The notes under the pieces: generated by a model
What the model saw: only the letters and a program-made list of their open reading frames with translations
Told to the model about the DNA's origin: nothing
The model's database searches: none
Shown here: positions 8,927 to 16,445 of the stretch, piece by piece
Position numbering within the stretch: position 1 is the stretch's first letter
How the letters are laid out: every line of letters begins with the position of its first letter
Program-made: the position numbers and the translations under genes
From: DATBRG01 sp036560445
Lineage (GTDB): Bacteria; Pseudomonadota; Gammaproteobacteria; Burkholderiales; Methylophilaceae
Assembly: GCA_036560445.1 (NCBI GenBank)
Contig: DATBRG010000003.1
Span: 1 to 64,000 of the forward strand
Reading direction: 5' to 3'
DNA: 64,000 nt

Positions 8927-11900
8927 TCATACCATTACCTCGCTATTCAATTCGCCGTTCATTTTCAGCGCAGCTTCAATATCAACTTCCACAATACGCG
9001 AAACGCCCGACTCCTGCATGGTTACCCCGATGAGTTGCTGTGCCATTTCCATGGTTATTTTATTATGGCTCACGAACAAAAACTGTGTGTGCTCTGACAT
9101 TTTTTTCACCATATTGCAAAAACGCTCGGTATTGCTGTCATCCAGCGGCGCATCCACCTCATCCATGAGGCAGAATGGCGCCGGATTCAGCCGGAAAAGC
9201 GCGAATACTAGGGCTAGGGCCGTAAGTGCTTTCTCTCCACCAGATAACAGGTGGATAGTGCTGTTCTTTTTGCCTGGCGGTTGTGCAAAAACCTGCATAC
9301 CCGTGTCAAGAATCTCCTCACCAAGTAGCTCCAGCCGAGCCTGCCCGCCGCCAAATAATATCGAAAAAAGCTCGCCAAAATGACGATTGGCTTCGTCAAA
9401 AGTATTTTGCAGGCGATTGCGTGTTTCTTTATCGATGCGCCTGATTGCGTCTTCCAGCGTAGTGATAGCCTGTTCCAGGTCTGCCGCCTGACTATCCAGA
9501 TACGCCTTACGCTCACGCTCGCTATGTAATTCCTGTATGGCTGCCAGATTGACTGGCCCCAATTCAGCGATCTGCGCTTCGAGTTCCGATGTACTGCGCT
9601 CAATTTCAGTAGCTTTAGTCGATGGTAATAGATTGTCCGCCAGGACTGTCTCATCCAATCCAGTAGCCAGTAGTGCAGCCTGGCATTGCTCAAAATGCAA
9701 ACGCGCTTGTTGCTCTTGTAAGCGAGACTGTTCGAGTTTGTCACGCAAGGGGTGCAGTAGTTGCTCATTCTGCATACGGCTACGTTCCTGCGCCTGCAAC
9801 TCCTGCTCGGCACTTGCCATTGCATTGCGCGTAGAGGCAAGTTCGGCTTCACTTTGTTGCTTGGCCGAAAGCGCTGTCTGCAGATTCGTTTGCAGCCCTT
9901 CCATTTTGGCTGCTTCCAGCATGGTCTCTGCCTCATTACGTCTTACTATCAGCGCTTGTTTTTCTTCATAAAACAAATTAATTTTTGAATTTATTTCATT
10001 GATATTATTTGTAATAATTTTATTATTAAATATCTTCTCTTGCGCATGACGCTCTGCTTTCTGTAATTCCATACGCGTATTATTTAATGTAAGTTCTTTT
10101 GCCTGCCGTGCCGTTTGCGCTTCATCACGGTGACTTTGCAGTCCGTTAAGTAAGCTGCGCAATGCCTCCAGCGCTTGTTGCTTGGCCATCTGCTCCGATT
10201 TGAGCTTATCTAAGCTCTGCGAAGTAGATTGTTGCTCTGCCTGCAACGTTTTTTGACGCGCCAGCACATGCTGATGCTGTTGTTGCAGGCGCTGAATCTC
10301 AAGGCTGAGGCCATGCTGGGATTGCGTATTAGATTTTAGGATTTGCTGCTGTTGCTGATAGCTATCTCGAGCTTGCTGCAATGTAAGCTCGGTATCGTTT
10401 AACGACTTTGTCTGACTGCTCAGGTTTTCTTGCAGTTCTGGTAATCTGGCCTGTAAGTCAGCCAGTTCTCGCTGTCGCTCGAGCACGCCATGCAGTGCCG
10501 ATTGGGCGGCGTAGAACGCTACACTATGGTTGCTGTAAATATCCCCCAGCTTGTTCACCAGAATTTCACCGGGCTTTAACTGCTTGCGTATTAGCATTGG
10601 GTCGGCATCATCATCCAATAGATAAACGCCAGCCAGCCAATCCCACATTAGTCCGGCAGTACCAGTTTCTATCTCGCTGACGATTGAAAGCAGTGGCTTT
10701 AAGCTGCCACCACCTACCATGGGCTTATCTGCACCGGGACTGCAAATGACCAGTGCTGCCGGTGGGCGCTGTTTGTAGGCCAGCTCATTTACTGCCTGCG
10801 GCTTGAAGATTGCATTGAGCTTGGCGCCAAGGACCGCTTCTAGTGAGGTTTCCCAACCCGTAGCTATGCTGATTGTTTGCCATAAGCGCTTATTGTCTTT
10901 CAGACCGGTGGTGTTTAGCCAAGCATCCAGCTTTGCTTCCTGCCCAAGCGATTGTTGAATCTTACTGAGGGAAACTATTTGTGCCTGTATTTGCGCTATA
11001 ACCCGCTCTTCCTGCAATTGGGACTCACGCATCAGTTTGATTTGCTCGATGTACTGCTGCTCTTGCCGGTGCAGATCAACTAAGCTTTTCTCAAGCTTTG
11101 TGAGTTCTAGCTGTGCTTGCTCGTGAGCTACCCTTTTCTGTTCAAGCTCTCCAGCATTCGGCAGTTGTAGTTGACTTTGCTCCTGCTCCAACTTATGCAA
11201 TCGCTGTTCGAGCTCTACTATTGTGCGGTTCAAGTGATCGAGATTGCTGGTTTCCAATCGGATGTTCTGTTCTGTTTCGCTAAGTGCCGATTGTGCCGCA
11301 GCGTGGCTGCTCTGGGCCAGGCTGTACTCCTGCTCGGCCTTGGGTAATGAAAGCCTGAAAACCTGTAAATCTTGTTCAGCCTGAGTTTCACCGACACTGG
11401 CTTCTTGATGCTGCAGATTTAATTGCTGCAAGTTTTCTTGTAGCTGTGCAGTTTGCGATTCGATTCGCTGAGATTGGGCATTAAGCTGTTGCAGTTGCGA
11501 AGTTAGCCGTTCGCGGGCTTCCTGCGTATGTTTTACCTGTTGTTCAAGGTTGGAAACCTCGGCATTAGCTTCGTAATATTTGGTTTGTGCAGCCTGCACA
11601 GCTTCCGTTGAAGTGTAGTGCTGCTGGCGTAAGGTTTCCAGCGCAGTTTCAGCTTTACGCAAGGCTGCCATCTGCGCTTCAAGCTCGTTTACTAGCTTCT
11701 CAACCTGACGCTGGTTTTTCTCCCACGCCATGCTGGCATCACGTTTTTTAATTAGCCATAGCTGGCCTTGTGCGTGTTTAAGGGTATCTTGCAGACGGTG
11801 ATATTGCTCTGTAACTTCAGCCTGTGAGGCTAGCCTGTTAATTTGCTTATCCAATTCGCGCCGGATATCTTCGACACGTGTCAGATTCTCTCTTGTATCG

Positions 11901-12454
11901 CGCAGGCGTAATTCCGTTTCACGCCGTCGTTCCTTGTATTTGGATATACCGGCAGCTTCTTCCAGAAACACACGCAATTCTTCAGGCTTAGCTTCAACTA
12001 TCCGCGAAATGGTGTTTTGGCCAATGATGGCGTAAGCTCGTCCTCCCAGGCCTGTCCCCAAGAAAAGGTCGGCCACATCACGGCGGCGTACTACGGTGTT
12101 GTTGATGTAATAGCTGGAACCTTTTTCCCGCTCTAGAACACGCTTGACCGCAATCTCGGCATATTGTGACCATTCGCCATTTGCACCGCCCAGGCTGTTG
12201 TCAAAAATGAGCTCAACACTGGCGCGCGAAACCGGCTTGCGATTGCCTGAGCCATTAAAGATAACGTCTGACATGGAATCACCACGCATCTCACGCGCGC
12301 TGGATTCACCCAATACCCAACGGATTGATTCCATGACATTTGATTTGCCGCAGCCATTGGGGCCGACAACTCCGACGCGCTGACCGTGAATATGCAAAGT
12401 AGTCGGATCCACGAATGATTTGAAACCGGCAAGCTTTAGATGAGTCAGGCGCAA
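8927..12454 (-). CDS. smc: SMC chromosome-segregation ATPase
   Basis: 1175 residues with full SMC architecture: N-terminal Walker A (GPNGCGKSN), a long coiled coil rich in Q, E and L, a hinge near residues 510-640, a second coiled coil, and a C-terminal head with the signature LSGGEKALTALAL and Walker B CLMDEVDAPLDD. SMC dimers compact and segregate chromosomes with ScpA and ScpB, which are not encoded here. The codon choice inside the coiled coil gives repeated CTGC/TTGC tracts. It is probably the first gene of smc-zipA-ligA-cysQ. Its start is 77 bp from the queF start on the other strand. Confidence 0.98.
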   Translation of the reverse strand: MRLTHLKLAGFKSFVDPTTLHIHGQRVGVVGPNGCGKSNVMESIRWVLGESSAREMRGDSMSDVIFNGSGNRKPVSRASVELIFDNSLGGANGEWSQYAEIAVKRVLEREKGSSYYINNTVVRRRDVADLFLGTGLGGRAYAIIGQNTISRIVEAKPEELRVFLEEAAGISKYKERRRETELRLRDTRENLTRVEDIRRELDKQINRLASQAEVTEQYHRLQDTLKHAQGQLWLIKKRDASMAWEKNQRQVEKLVNELEAQMAALRKAETALETLRQQHYTSTEAVQAAQTKYYEANAEVSNLEQQVKHTQEARERLTSQLQQLNAQSQRIESQTAQLQENLQQLNLQHQEASVGETQAEQDLQVFRLSLPKAEQEYSLAQSSHAAAQSALSETEQNIRLETSNLDHLNRTIVELEQRLHKLEQEQSQLQLPNAGELEQKRVAHEQAQLELTKLEKSLVDLHRQEQQYIEQIKLMRESQLQEERVIAQIQAQIVSLSKIQQSLGQEAKLDAWLNTTGLKDNKRLWQTISIATGWETSLEAVLGAKLNAIFKPQAVNELAYKQRPPAALVICSPGADKPMVGGGSLKPLLSIVSEIETGTAGLMWDWLAGVYLLDDDADPMLIRKQLKPGEILVNKLGDIYSNHSVAFYAAQSALHGVLERQRELADLQARLPELQENLSSQTKSLNDTELTLQQARDSYQQQQQILKSNTQSQHGLSLEIQRLQQQHQHVLARQKTLQAEQQSTSQSLDKLKSEQMAKQQALEALRSLLNGLQSHRDEAQTARQAKELTLNNTRMELQKAERHAQEKIFNNKIITNNINEINSKINLFYEEKQALIVRRNEAETMLEAAKMEGLQTNLQTALSAKQQSEAELASTRNAMASAEQELQAQERSRMQNEQLLHPLRDKLEQSRLQEQQARLHFEQCQAALLATGLDETVLADNLLPSTKATEIERSTSELEAQIAELGPVNLAAIQELHSERERKAYLDSQAADLEQAITTLEDAIRRIDKETRNRLQNTFDEANRHFGELFSILFGGGQARLELLGEEILDTGMQVFAQPPGKKNSTIHLLSGGEKALTALALVFALFRLNPAPFCLMDEVDAPLDDSNTERFCNMVKKMSEHTQFLFVSHNKITMEMAQQLIGVTMQESGVSRIVEVDIEAALKMNGELNSEVMV

Positions 12455-12489
12455 TTGTTGTTAGGGTCTTATAAATTTAAATGGGATTG

Positions 12490-12495
12490 TATAAT
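12490..12495 (+). promoter_or_regulatory. Probable -10 box of the queF promoter
   Basis: A perfect TATAAT lies 36 bases before the chosen queF ATG in the short divergent smc/queF intergenic region. No strong TTGACA is found at the ideal distance upstream. The implied leader is only about 30 bases, too short for a preQ1 riboswitch plus a ribosome binding site. Confidence 0.4.
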
Positions 12496-12531
12496 GCATA
12501 CTTAATTAATACGATTTATACGGTAGCCAAC

Positions 12532-12951
12532 ATGTCCAGTCAACCCAGCAAAGCCCTCGAAACATTTGATAATCCAAAGCCTGAACGCGATTTCCATATT
12601 CACATGGAAATTCCTGAATTTACCTGTTTATGCCCAAAGACAGGTCAGCCGGACTTTGCTGTGCTTTATCTGGATTACATTGCAGACCAGAAATGCGTAG
12701 AACTTAAAAGCCTTAAGCTTTACATATGGTCATTCCGCGATGAAGGCTGTTTTCATGAGGATGTGACCAATCGTATCCTGGACGATTTGGTCGCCGCCAT
12801 CAGTCCAAAATTCATGCGGCTGACAGCAAAGTTTTATGTCCGTGGCGGGATATTTACCAATGTGGTGGCTGAGCATCGCAAAGCAGGCTGGCAGCCTGCC
12901 CCTTATGTCGACCTGACCAAATTTGATAGCCAATCAAATACACGCGGCTAG
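12532..12951 (+). CDS. queF: QueF, NADPH-dependent 7-cyano-7-deazaguanine reductase
   Basis: 139 residues, the short unimodular QueF type. It reduces preQ0 to preQ1 for queuosine synthesis. Visible features are the catalytic cysteine in EFTCLCPKTGQPDFA, the QueF motif ELKSLKLYIWSFRDEGCFHE (start of the NADPH/substrate site) and an aspartate-rich end. I chose ATG 12532 (MSSQPSKAL) over the upstream ATG 12481, because the upstream extension would cover the TATAAT box. QueG, which performs the last step of the pathway, is encoded at 54931 in this window. Confidence 0.96.
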   Translation: MSSQPSKALETFDNPKPERDFHIHMEIPEFTCLCPKTGQPDFAVLYLDYIADQKCVELKSLKLYIWSFRDEGCFHEDVTNRILDDLVAAISPKFMRLTAKFYVRGGIFTNVVAEHRKAGWQPAPYVDLTKFDSQSNTRG

Positions 12952-12998
12952 TTGGTCCGCTTATAGGCTAGGGATTGGGTTATGGGCGGTAAAAATCA

Positions 12999-13027
12999 TT
13001 GACAATCAGCCCCGCCATCTTTAAGAT
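12999..13027 (+). promoter_or_regulatory. Sigma-70 promoter of the tRNA-Ala/tRNA-Glu unit
   Basis: A perfect -35 TTGACA at 12999-13004 and a -10 TAAGAT at 13022-13027 are separated by 17 bases. The region after the -10 box is GC-rich (TGCGCC), as in the discriminators of stringently controlled stable-RNA promoters. The mature tRNA-Ala starts 13 bases after the -10 box. Confidence 0.75.
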
Positions 13028-13039
13028 TGCGCCTCTTTC

Positions 13040-13112
<73 letters not shown>

Positions 13113-13115
<3 letters not shown>

Positions 13116-13148
13116 GTAAATAGTTTTTTGTAGCTAGTTTTTTACTGG
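13113..13148 (+). repeat. Inverted repeat that includes the tRNA-Ala CCA end
   Basis: CCAGTAAA at 13113-13120 is the exact reverse complement of TTTACTGG at 13141-13148, with 20 bases between. The left arm begins with the last two Cs and A of tRNA-Ala. Between the arms TAGTTTTTT occurs twice (13121-13129 and 13135-13143). No T-run follows the right arm, so it is not a standard terminator. It may be a precursor hairpin between the two tRNAs. Confidence 0.4.
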
Positions 13149-13193
13149 GAAAGACAGGTTTTGTAGTAAAATACGGTTCGTTAAAAGTCACAG

Positions 13194-13269
13194 GTCCCCA
13201 TCGTCTAGAGGCCTAGGACACCTCCCTTTCACGGAGGCGACCGGGGTTCGAATCCCCGTGGGGACGCCA
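13194..13269 (+). tRNA. tRNA-Glu (anticodon TTC)
   Basis: A 76-base cloverleaf. The acceptor arms GTCCCCA and TGGGGAC are fully paired, the discriminator base is G, and CCA is encoded. The anticodon stem CCTCC/GGAGG encloses CTTTCAC, giving anticodon TTC. It lies 78 bases after tRNA-Ala and is likely cotranscribed from the same promoter. Confidence 0.97.
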
Positions 13270-13506
13270 AAATTCACTCAAGCACTTGGGTGTTAGTAGA
13301 TAATCAATTCAAAAATGTACGGCCTGCACATTGCTCGCATAATATGCTTACGTGCGGCGTCACTATCAGTATTACCTTTACCAGTCTTACCTTTACAATT
13401 TTTTATATCCGCAATGCGTCACCACCGCTATTCGTTGCCATTTGATATACTTTTGTTCAAGCTTGAGTAAAAACCTCTTAATGTCCAACCTCAATAAATC
13501 AAAAAT

Positions 13507-14181
13507 ATGAAATTTTATCCAGTAACGATTGTAGAAAACTTTTATGAAAACCCTGATGCGATCAGAAAGTTCGCCTTAGCCCAGGAATATAAGTTTTGCC
13601 CGGAAAGACCTGATATTGAGCATGTATACCCTGGTTCCAGAACAAAAGACTTGTTTGACCTAGATAGCAAATTGCACGAAAAAATCTGTAAAAAACTGGT
13701 TTCAGTATTTCACAACTCAGAACATGACTACATGAGATGGGCCATTTCCACCAGCTTTCAGAGTGTTACCGAGGAGTACGGCCAAGGCGTTATCCATACT
13801 GATACCGATACGGTATTTGCTGCTGTACTCTATTTGACGCCCAATGCACCACTGGATTCGGGAACTTCTTTGTTCAAGAAAAATAGCACTTTTAACCAGG
13901 AAAAATATACGCAAGCGCTGGAACAAAACGATAACAAGTTCAAGATTGGTGAAAAGGTGATGTCTATTGATTACCACAGCATGTTCGATGAGGTGGTAAG
14001 GGTGAATAACGTATATAACACCCTAATTTTGTATGAGGGTGATACACATCATGCGGCCAATAAGTTCTTCGGGAACTCGTTTGAGACCTCAAGATTGGCT
14101 CAGGTGTTTTTTATCAATCGAATAGATGCTCAAAAAGCGAATTCATTCCCACTAAACAGGGTAAAAGCAATTAAAGTTTAG
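13507..14181 (+). CDS. 2-oxoglutarate/Fe(II) oxygenase-like protein (DUF6445-like)
   Basis: 224 residues with a probable double-stranded beta-helix. The candidate iron ligands are H and D in VIHTDTDTVFAAVLYLTP (near residue 97) and a distal H in YEGDTHHAANKFFG (near residue 183), followed by RLAQVFFI, where an arginine for 2-oxoglutarate would be expected. Similar proteins occur in phages and marine or aquatic bacteria; the substrate is unknown. The gene is visibly more A+T-rich than its neighbours and sits directly downstream of two tRNA genes, a common site for acquired DNA. Single gene, 237 bp after tRNA-Glu. Confidence 0.6.
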   Translation: MKFYPVTIVENFYENPDAIRKFALAQEYKFCPERPDIEHVYPGSRTKDLFDLDSKLHEKICKKLVSVFHNSEHDYMRWAISTSFQSVTEEYGQGVIHTDTDTVFAAVLYLTPNAPLDSGTSLFKKNSTFNQEKYTQALEQNDNKFKIGEKVMSIDYHSMFDEVVRVNNVYNTLILYEGDTHHAANKFFGNSFETSRLAQVFFINRIDAQKANSFPLNRVKAIKV

Positions 14182-14238
14182 GGGCATGTAAGTTTTTCAT
14201 GAGCCGTAAACGCCGGATTAGCTTCACCTGAATATAGC

Positions 14239-14439
14239 TCATGCCTCAATAACTTCTGGCGTATACCCTTCATCCAAAATCGCATCCAGTACATCTTCAT
14301 TATCAATCTTAGTGTCGATGCTAACTATTTTGCTTGATATGTCGATACTGATATGGGCGGCCGCATCTAGAGCTTTGATAGCCTGAGTGATTACGCTAGC
14401 GCAATGCTCGCACGTCATATCTTTAACGAGTAATTTCAT
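14239..14439 (-). CDS. Small heavy-metal-associated (CopZ-like) metallochaperone
   Basis: 66 residues forming one HMA ferredoxin-like domain. The metal site MTCEHC is at residues 8-13. Such proteins carry Cu(I) or other soft metals to P-type ATPases; here no ATPase is adjacent. It is divergent from arsR (142 bp between the starts), so it may serve metal or metalloid handling with the ars operon, perhaps like ArsD-type chaperones, although it lacks the ArsD cysteine pairs. AGGGAG lies ahead of the start. Confidence 0.85.
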   Translation of the reverse strand: MKLLVKDMTCEHCASVITQAIKALDAAAHISIDISSKIVSIDTKIDNEDVLDAILDEGYTPEVIEA

Positions 14440-14457
14440 GATGCAACTCCCTACCTA

Positions 14458-14478
14458 AAGCTTATCTTCAAGCTTATC
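14458..14478. repeat. 9-bp direct repeat upstream of the metallochaperone gene
   Basis: AAGCTTATC occurs at 14458-14466 and again at 14470-14478, three bases apart, 19 to 39 bases upstream of the metallochaperone start codon. The position suits a regulator site, but I cannot name the regulator. Confidence 0.35.
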
Positions 14479-14545
14479 ACGATGCGGTTGGTATGTGATA
14501 TTGCGAAGCCCTAATGTTATGCTCAGTCCCATGACAAATGCTGGC

Positions 14546-14582
14546 TTGACATTATTTCTATAATTATGGAAATATAGAAATA
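14546..14582 (+). promoter_or_regulatory. arsR promoter and ArsR operator
   Basis: A perfect -35 TTGACA (14546-14551) is followed by a perfect 10-bp inverted repeat, TATTTCTATA (14553-14562) and TATAGAAATA (14573-14582), spaced by 10 bases. This geometry is right for a winged-helix ArsR dimer. The second half-site ends on the A of the arsR ATG. With a normal spacing from the -35 box, transcription would start at or very near the start codon. Confidence 0.65.
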
Positions 14583-14911
14583 TGGAAACTAAAAATGCAG
14601 TACAAATTCTTACCTCGCTTGCTCAGGAGGCACGTCTGGAAATATTCAGATTGCTTGTGCAGGCCGGCCCAGTTGGTTTGGCTGCTGGTGATATAGCTAC
14701 AAAGCTTGGTATACCAGCCAGCACCCTCTCCTTTCATCTCAAGGAGCTATCAAGTGCAGGGCTAGTCAAATCACAATCATCTAGCCGTTTTATCTACTAC
14801 TCTGCTGCTTTTGATGTCATGAATGGTTTGTTGGATTTCCTCACTGAAAACTGCTGCCAAGGGCAATCAGATTGCTGTAGTACTGTTAGCTGTGAGGTTG
14901 AATCAAAATGA
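14582..14911 (+). CDS. arsR: ArsR-family arsenic-responsive repressor
   Basis: 109 residues with a winged helix-turn-helix (IPASTLSFHLKELSSAGLVKSQ). The usual CVC metal motif in the recognition region is absent. Instead a cysteine cluster sits at the C-terminus: C91, C92, C98, C99 and C104. This resembles ArsR proteins, such as that of Acidithiobacillus ferrooxidans, that bind As(III) through C-terminal cysteines. No Shine-Dalgarno precedes the ATG. It overlaps acr3 by ATGA and heads arsR-acr3-arsC. Confidence 0.92.
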   Translation: METKNAVQILTSLAQEARLEIFRLLVQAGPVGLAAGDIATKLGIPASTLSFHLKELSSAGLVKSQSSSRFIYYSAAFDVMNGLLDFLTENCCQGQSDCCSTVSCEVESK

Positions 14912-15957
14912 CGGTCACCAAGTCAAAAGCTTCGCCACTCATCAGTCCTTTTGAACGCAATCTGACTTGGTGGGTTCTAGGATGCGTAATAACTGGGATC
15001 ATGCTTGGTAAGTTAATGCCTGGTCAATTTCAAGCTATCGCCGCAATCAAGCTGGCTGAAGTCAATCTCCCTGTGGCATTTTTGATCTGGCTCATGATTA
15101 TTCCCATGCTGCTCAAGATTGATCTCGCCGCTATGGGAGAAGTTGCACAACACGCTAGAGGTATAGGCGTGACGTTGGTCATTAACTGGCTGGTCAAGCC
15201 CTTTACCATGGCTATACTTGCCTGGCTGTTTATACGTCACACCTTCGCAGACTTTCTGCCTGCCGGCCAGATTGATAGCTATATCGCGGGGTTGATTCTA
15301 CTTGCTGCAGCACCATGCACAGCCATGGTGTTTGTGTGGAGTAATCTCTGCGGCGGTGAGCCTAAATTCACCTTGTCGCAAGTTGCACTCAATGATGTGA
15401 TCATGCTTTTTGCTTTCGCACCAATAGTGGCTTTGCTGCTCGGGCTTTCCAGTATCACGATACCTTGGCAAACTCTGGTTATTTCAGTCGTGCTATTTAT
15501 TGTGATTCCGGTACTCATAAGCCAGATATGGCGCCTCTTCCTGAAGAATAAACCGGAAAGCTTGCAGGCTATTCTTAAAAAGCTACATCCAATATCTTTG
15601 GTTGCGTTGCTGGTTACGCTGGTCGTGTTATTCGCATTCCAAGGTCAGCAGATATTGGCGAAGCCATTGATCATTTTATTATTGGCTATACCCATCCTCA
15701 TACAAGTGTATTTCAATGCTGGCTTGGCTTATTGGCTGAATAAAAAGCTTAAGGTTGCACATTGTGTAGCCGGTCCTTCTGCCTTGATAGGGGCATCTAA
15801 TTTTTTTGAGTTGGCGGTAGCAACAGCGATTGCCTTGTTCGGCTTTGACTCAGGCGCTGCGCTGGCAACAGTAGTCGGGGTACTCATAGAAGTGCCTGTC
15901 ATGCTATCCGTCGTCGCTATCGTTAATCGAAGCCATGTTTGGTATGGGAAAAACTGA
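14908..15957 (+). CDS. acr3: Acr3-type arsenite efflux permease
   Basis: 349 residues with about ten transmembrane helices. The family-typical cysteine in TM4, APCTAMVFVWSNLCGGEP, is present. The opening of the first helix, ERNLTWWVLGCVITGIMLG, is characteristic. Acr3 exports As(OH)3 across the inner membrane using the proton gradient. It overlaps arsR by four bases and arsC by one, so all three genes are tightly coupled. It is unrelated to the ArsB transporter family. Confidence 0.95.
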   Translation: MTVTKSKASPLISPFERNLTWWVLGCVITGIMLGKLMPGQFQAIAAIKLAEVNLPVAFLIWLMIIPMLLKIDLAAMGEVAQHARGIGVTLVINWLVKPFTMAILAWLFIRHTFADFLPAGQIDSYIAGLILLAAAPCTAMVFVWSNLCGGEPKFTLSQVALNDVIMLFAFAPIVALLLGLSSITIPWQTLVISVVLFIVIPVLISQIWRLFLKNKPESLQAILKKLHPISLVALLVTLVVLFAFQGQQILAKPLIILLLAIPILIQVYFNAGLAYWLNKKLKVAHCVAGPSALIGASNFFELAVATAIALFGFDSGAALATVVGVLIEVPVMLSVVAIVNRSHVWYGKN

Positions 15958-16442
15958 TGCGGTCTGAAATTAATATATTGTTTTTATGCACGGGTAACTC
16001 CTGCCGCTCAATTCTGGCAGAGGCTACGTTTAATGCTTTGGCGCCTTCAAATGTGCGCGCACTTAGTGCAGGTAGCCAACCTACTGGAGAAGTGCATCCA
16101 CGTTCTCTAGCCTTGCTCAATCGACATGGAATTTCAACGACTGGGTGTCACAGCAAGTCTTGGAACGATTTGCCTACAGTGCCTGATATTGTCATTACAG
16201 TTTGTGCCAGTGCAGCAGGCGAAACTTGCCCGGCATACTTGGGCAATGTAGTGCGCGGCCATTGGGGAGTGGATGACCCAGCCAAGGCAGTTGGGTCCGA
16301 TGCTGAAATTGATGCCGCTTTCGAAGCTGCTTATCAAATTCTGCGCAGAAGAATAGAACAATTCTTGCTGTTACCTTTGCCTGCCATTATTTTGGATAAA
16401 CCCAGGCTGGCAAAGGGGTTAGAGCGTATTGGTAAGTTGTAA
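15957..16442 (+). CDS. arsC: ArsC arsenate reductase, low-molecular-weight phosphatase family
   Basis: 161 residues. The P-loop nucleophile motif FLCTGNSCRS (C11, CX5R) is followed by C83 and C91 in TVCASAAGETCP, the pair that relays the disulfide in thioredoxin-coupled ArsC. It reduces arsenate to arsenite, which Acr3 then exports. ATG 15957 is preferred over 15939 because it overlaps the acr3 stop (TGATG) and is preceded by GGGAA. Three bases separate its stop from the convergent quinoprotein gene. Confidence 0.94.
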   Translation: MRSEINILFLCTGNSCRSILAEATFNALAPSNVRALSAGSQPTGEVHPRSLALLNRHGISTTGCHSKSWNDLPTVPDIVITVCASAAGETCPAYLGNVVRGHWGVDDPAKAVGSDAEIDAAFEAAYQILRRRIEQFLLLPLPAIILDKPRLAKGLERIGKL

Positions 16443-16445
16443 CCT

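Noticed and set aside
12496..12531. preQ1 riboswitch ahead of queF
   Set aside because: The leader after the TATAAT box is about 30 bases and lacks the hairpin and the C-rich/A-rich core of known preQ1 aptamers.
13275..13292. Terminator after tRNA-Glu (CACTCA/TGGGTG hairpin)
   Set aside because: The stem is short with a small loop, and no T-run follows.
13194..14181. tRNA-Glu as a genomic-island attachment site
   Set aside because: No integrase and no second copy of the tRNA 3' end were seen in the following region.
14199..14243. CATGAGC/GCTCATG hairpin as a terminator between the oxygenase and the metallochaperone
   Set aside because: The arms are seven bases with a loop of over 30 bases, and no T-run is adjacent.
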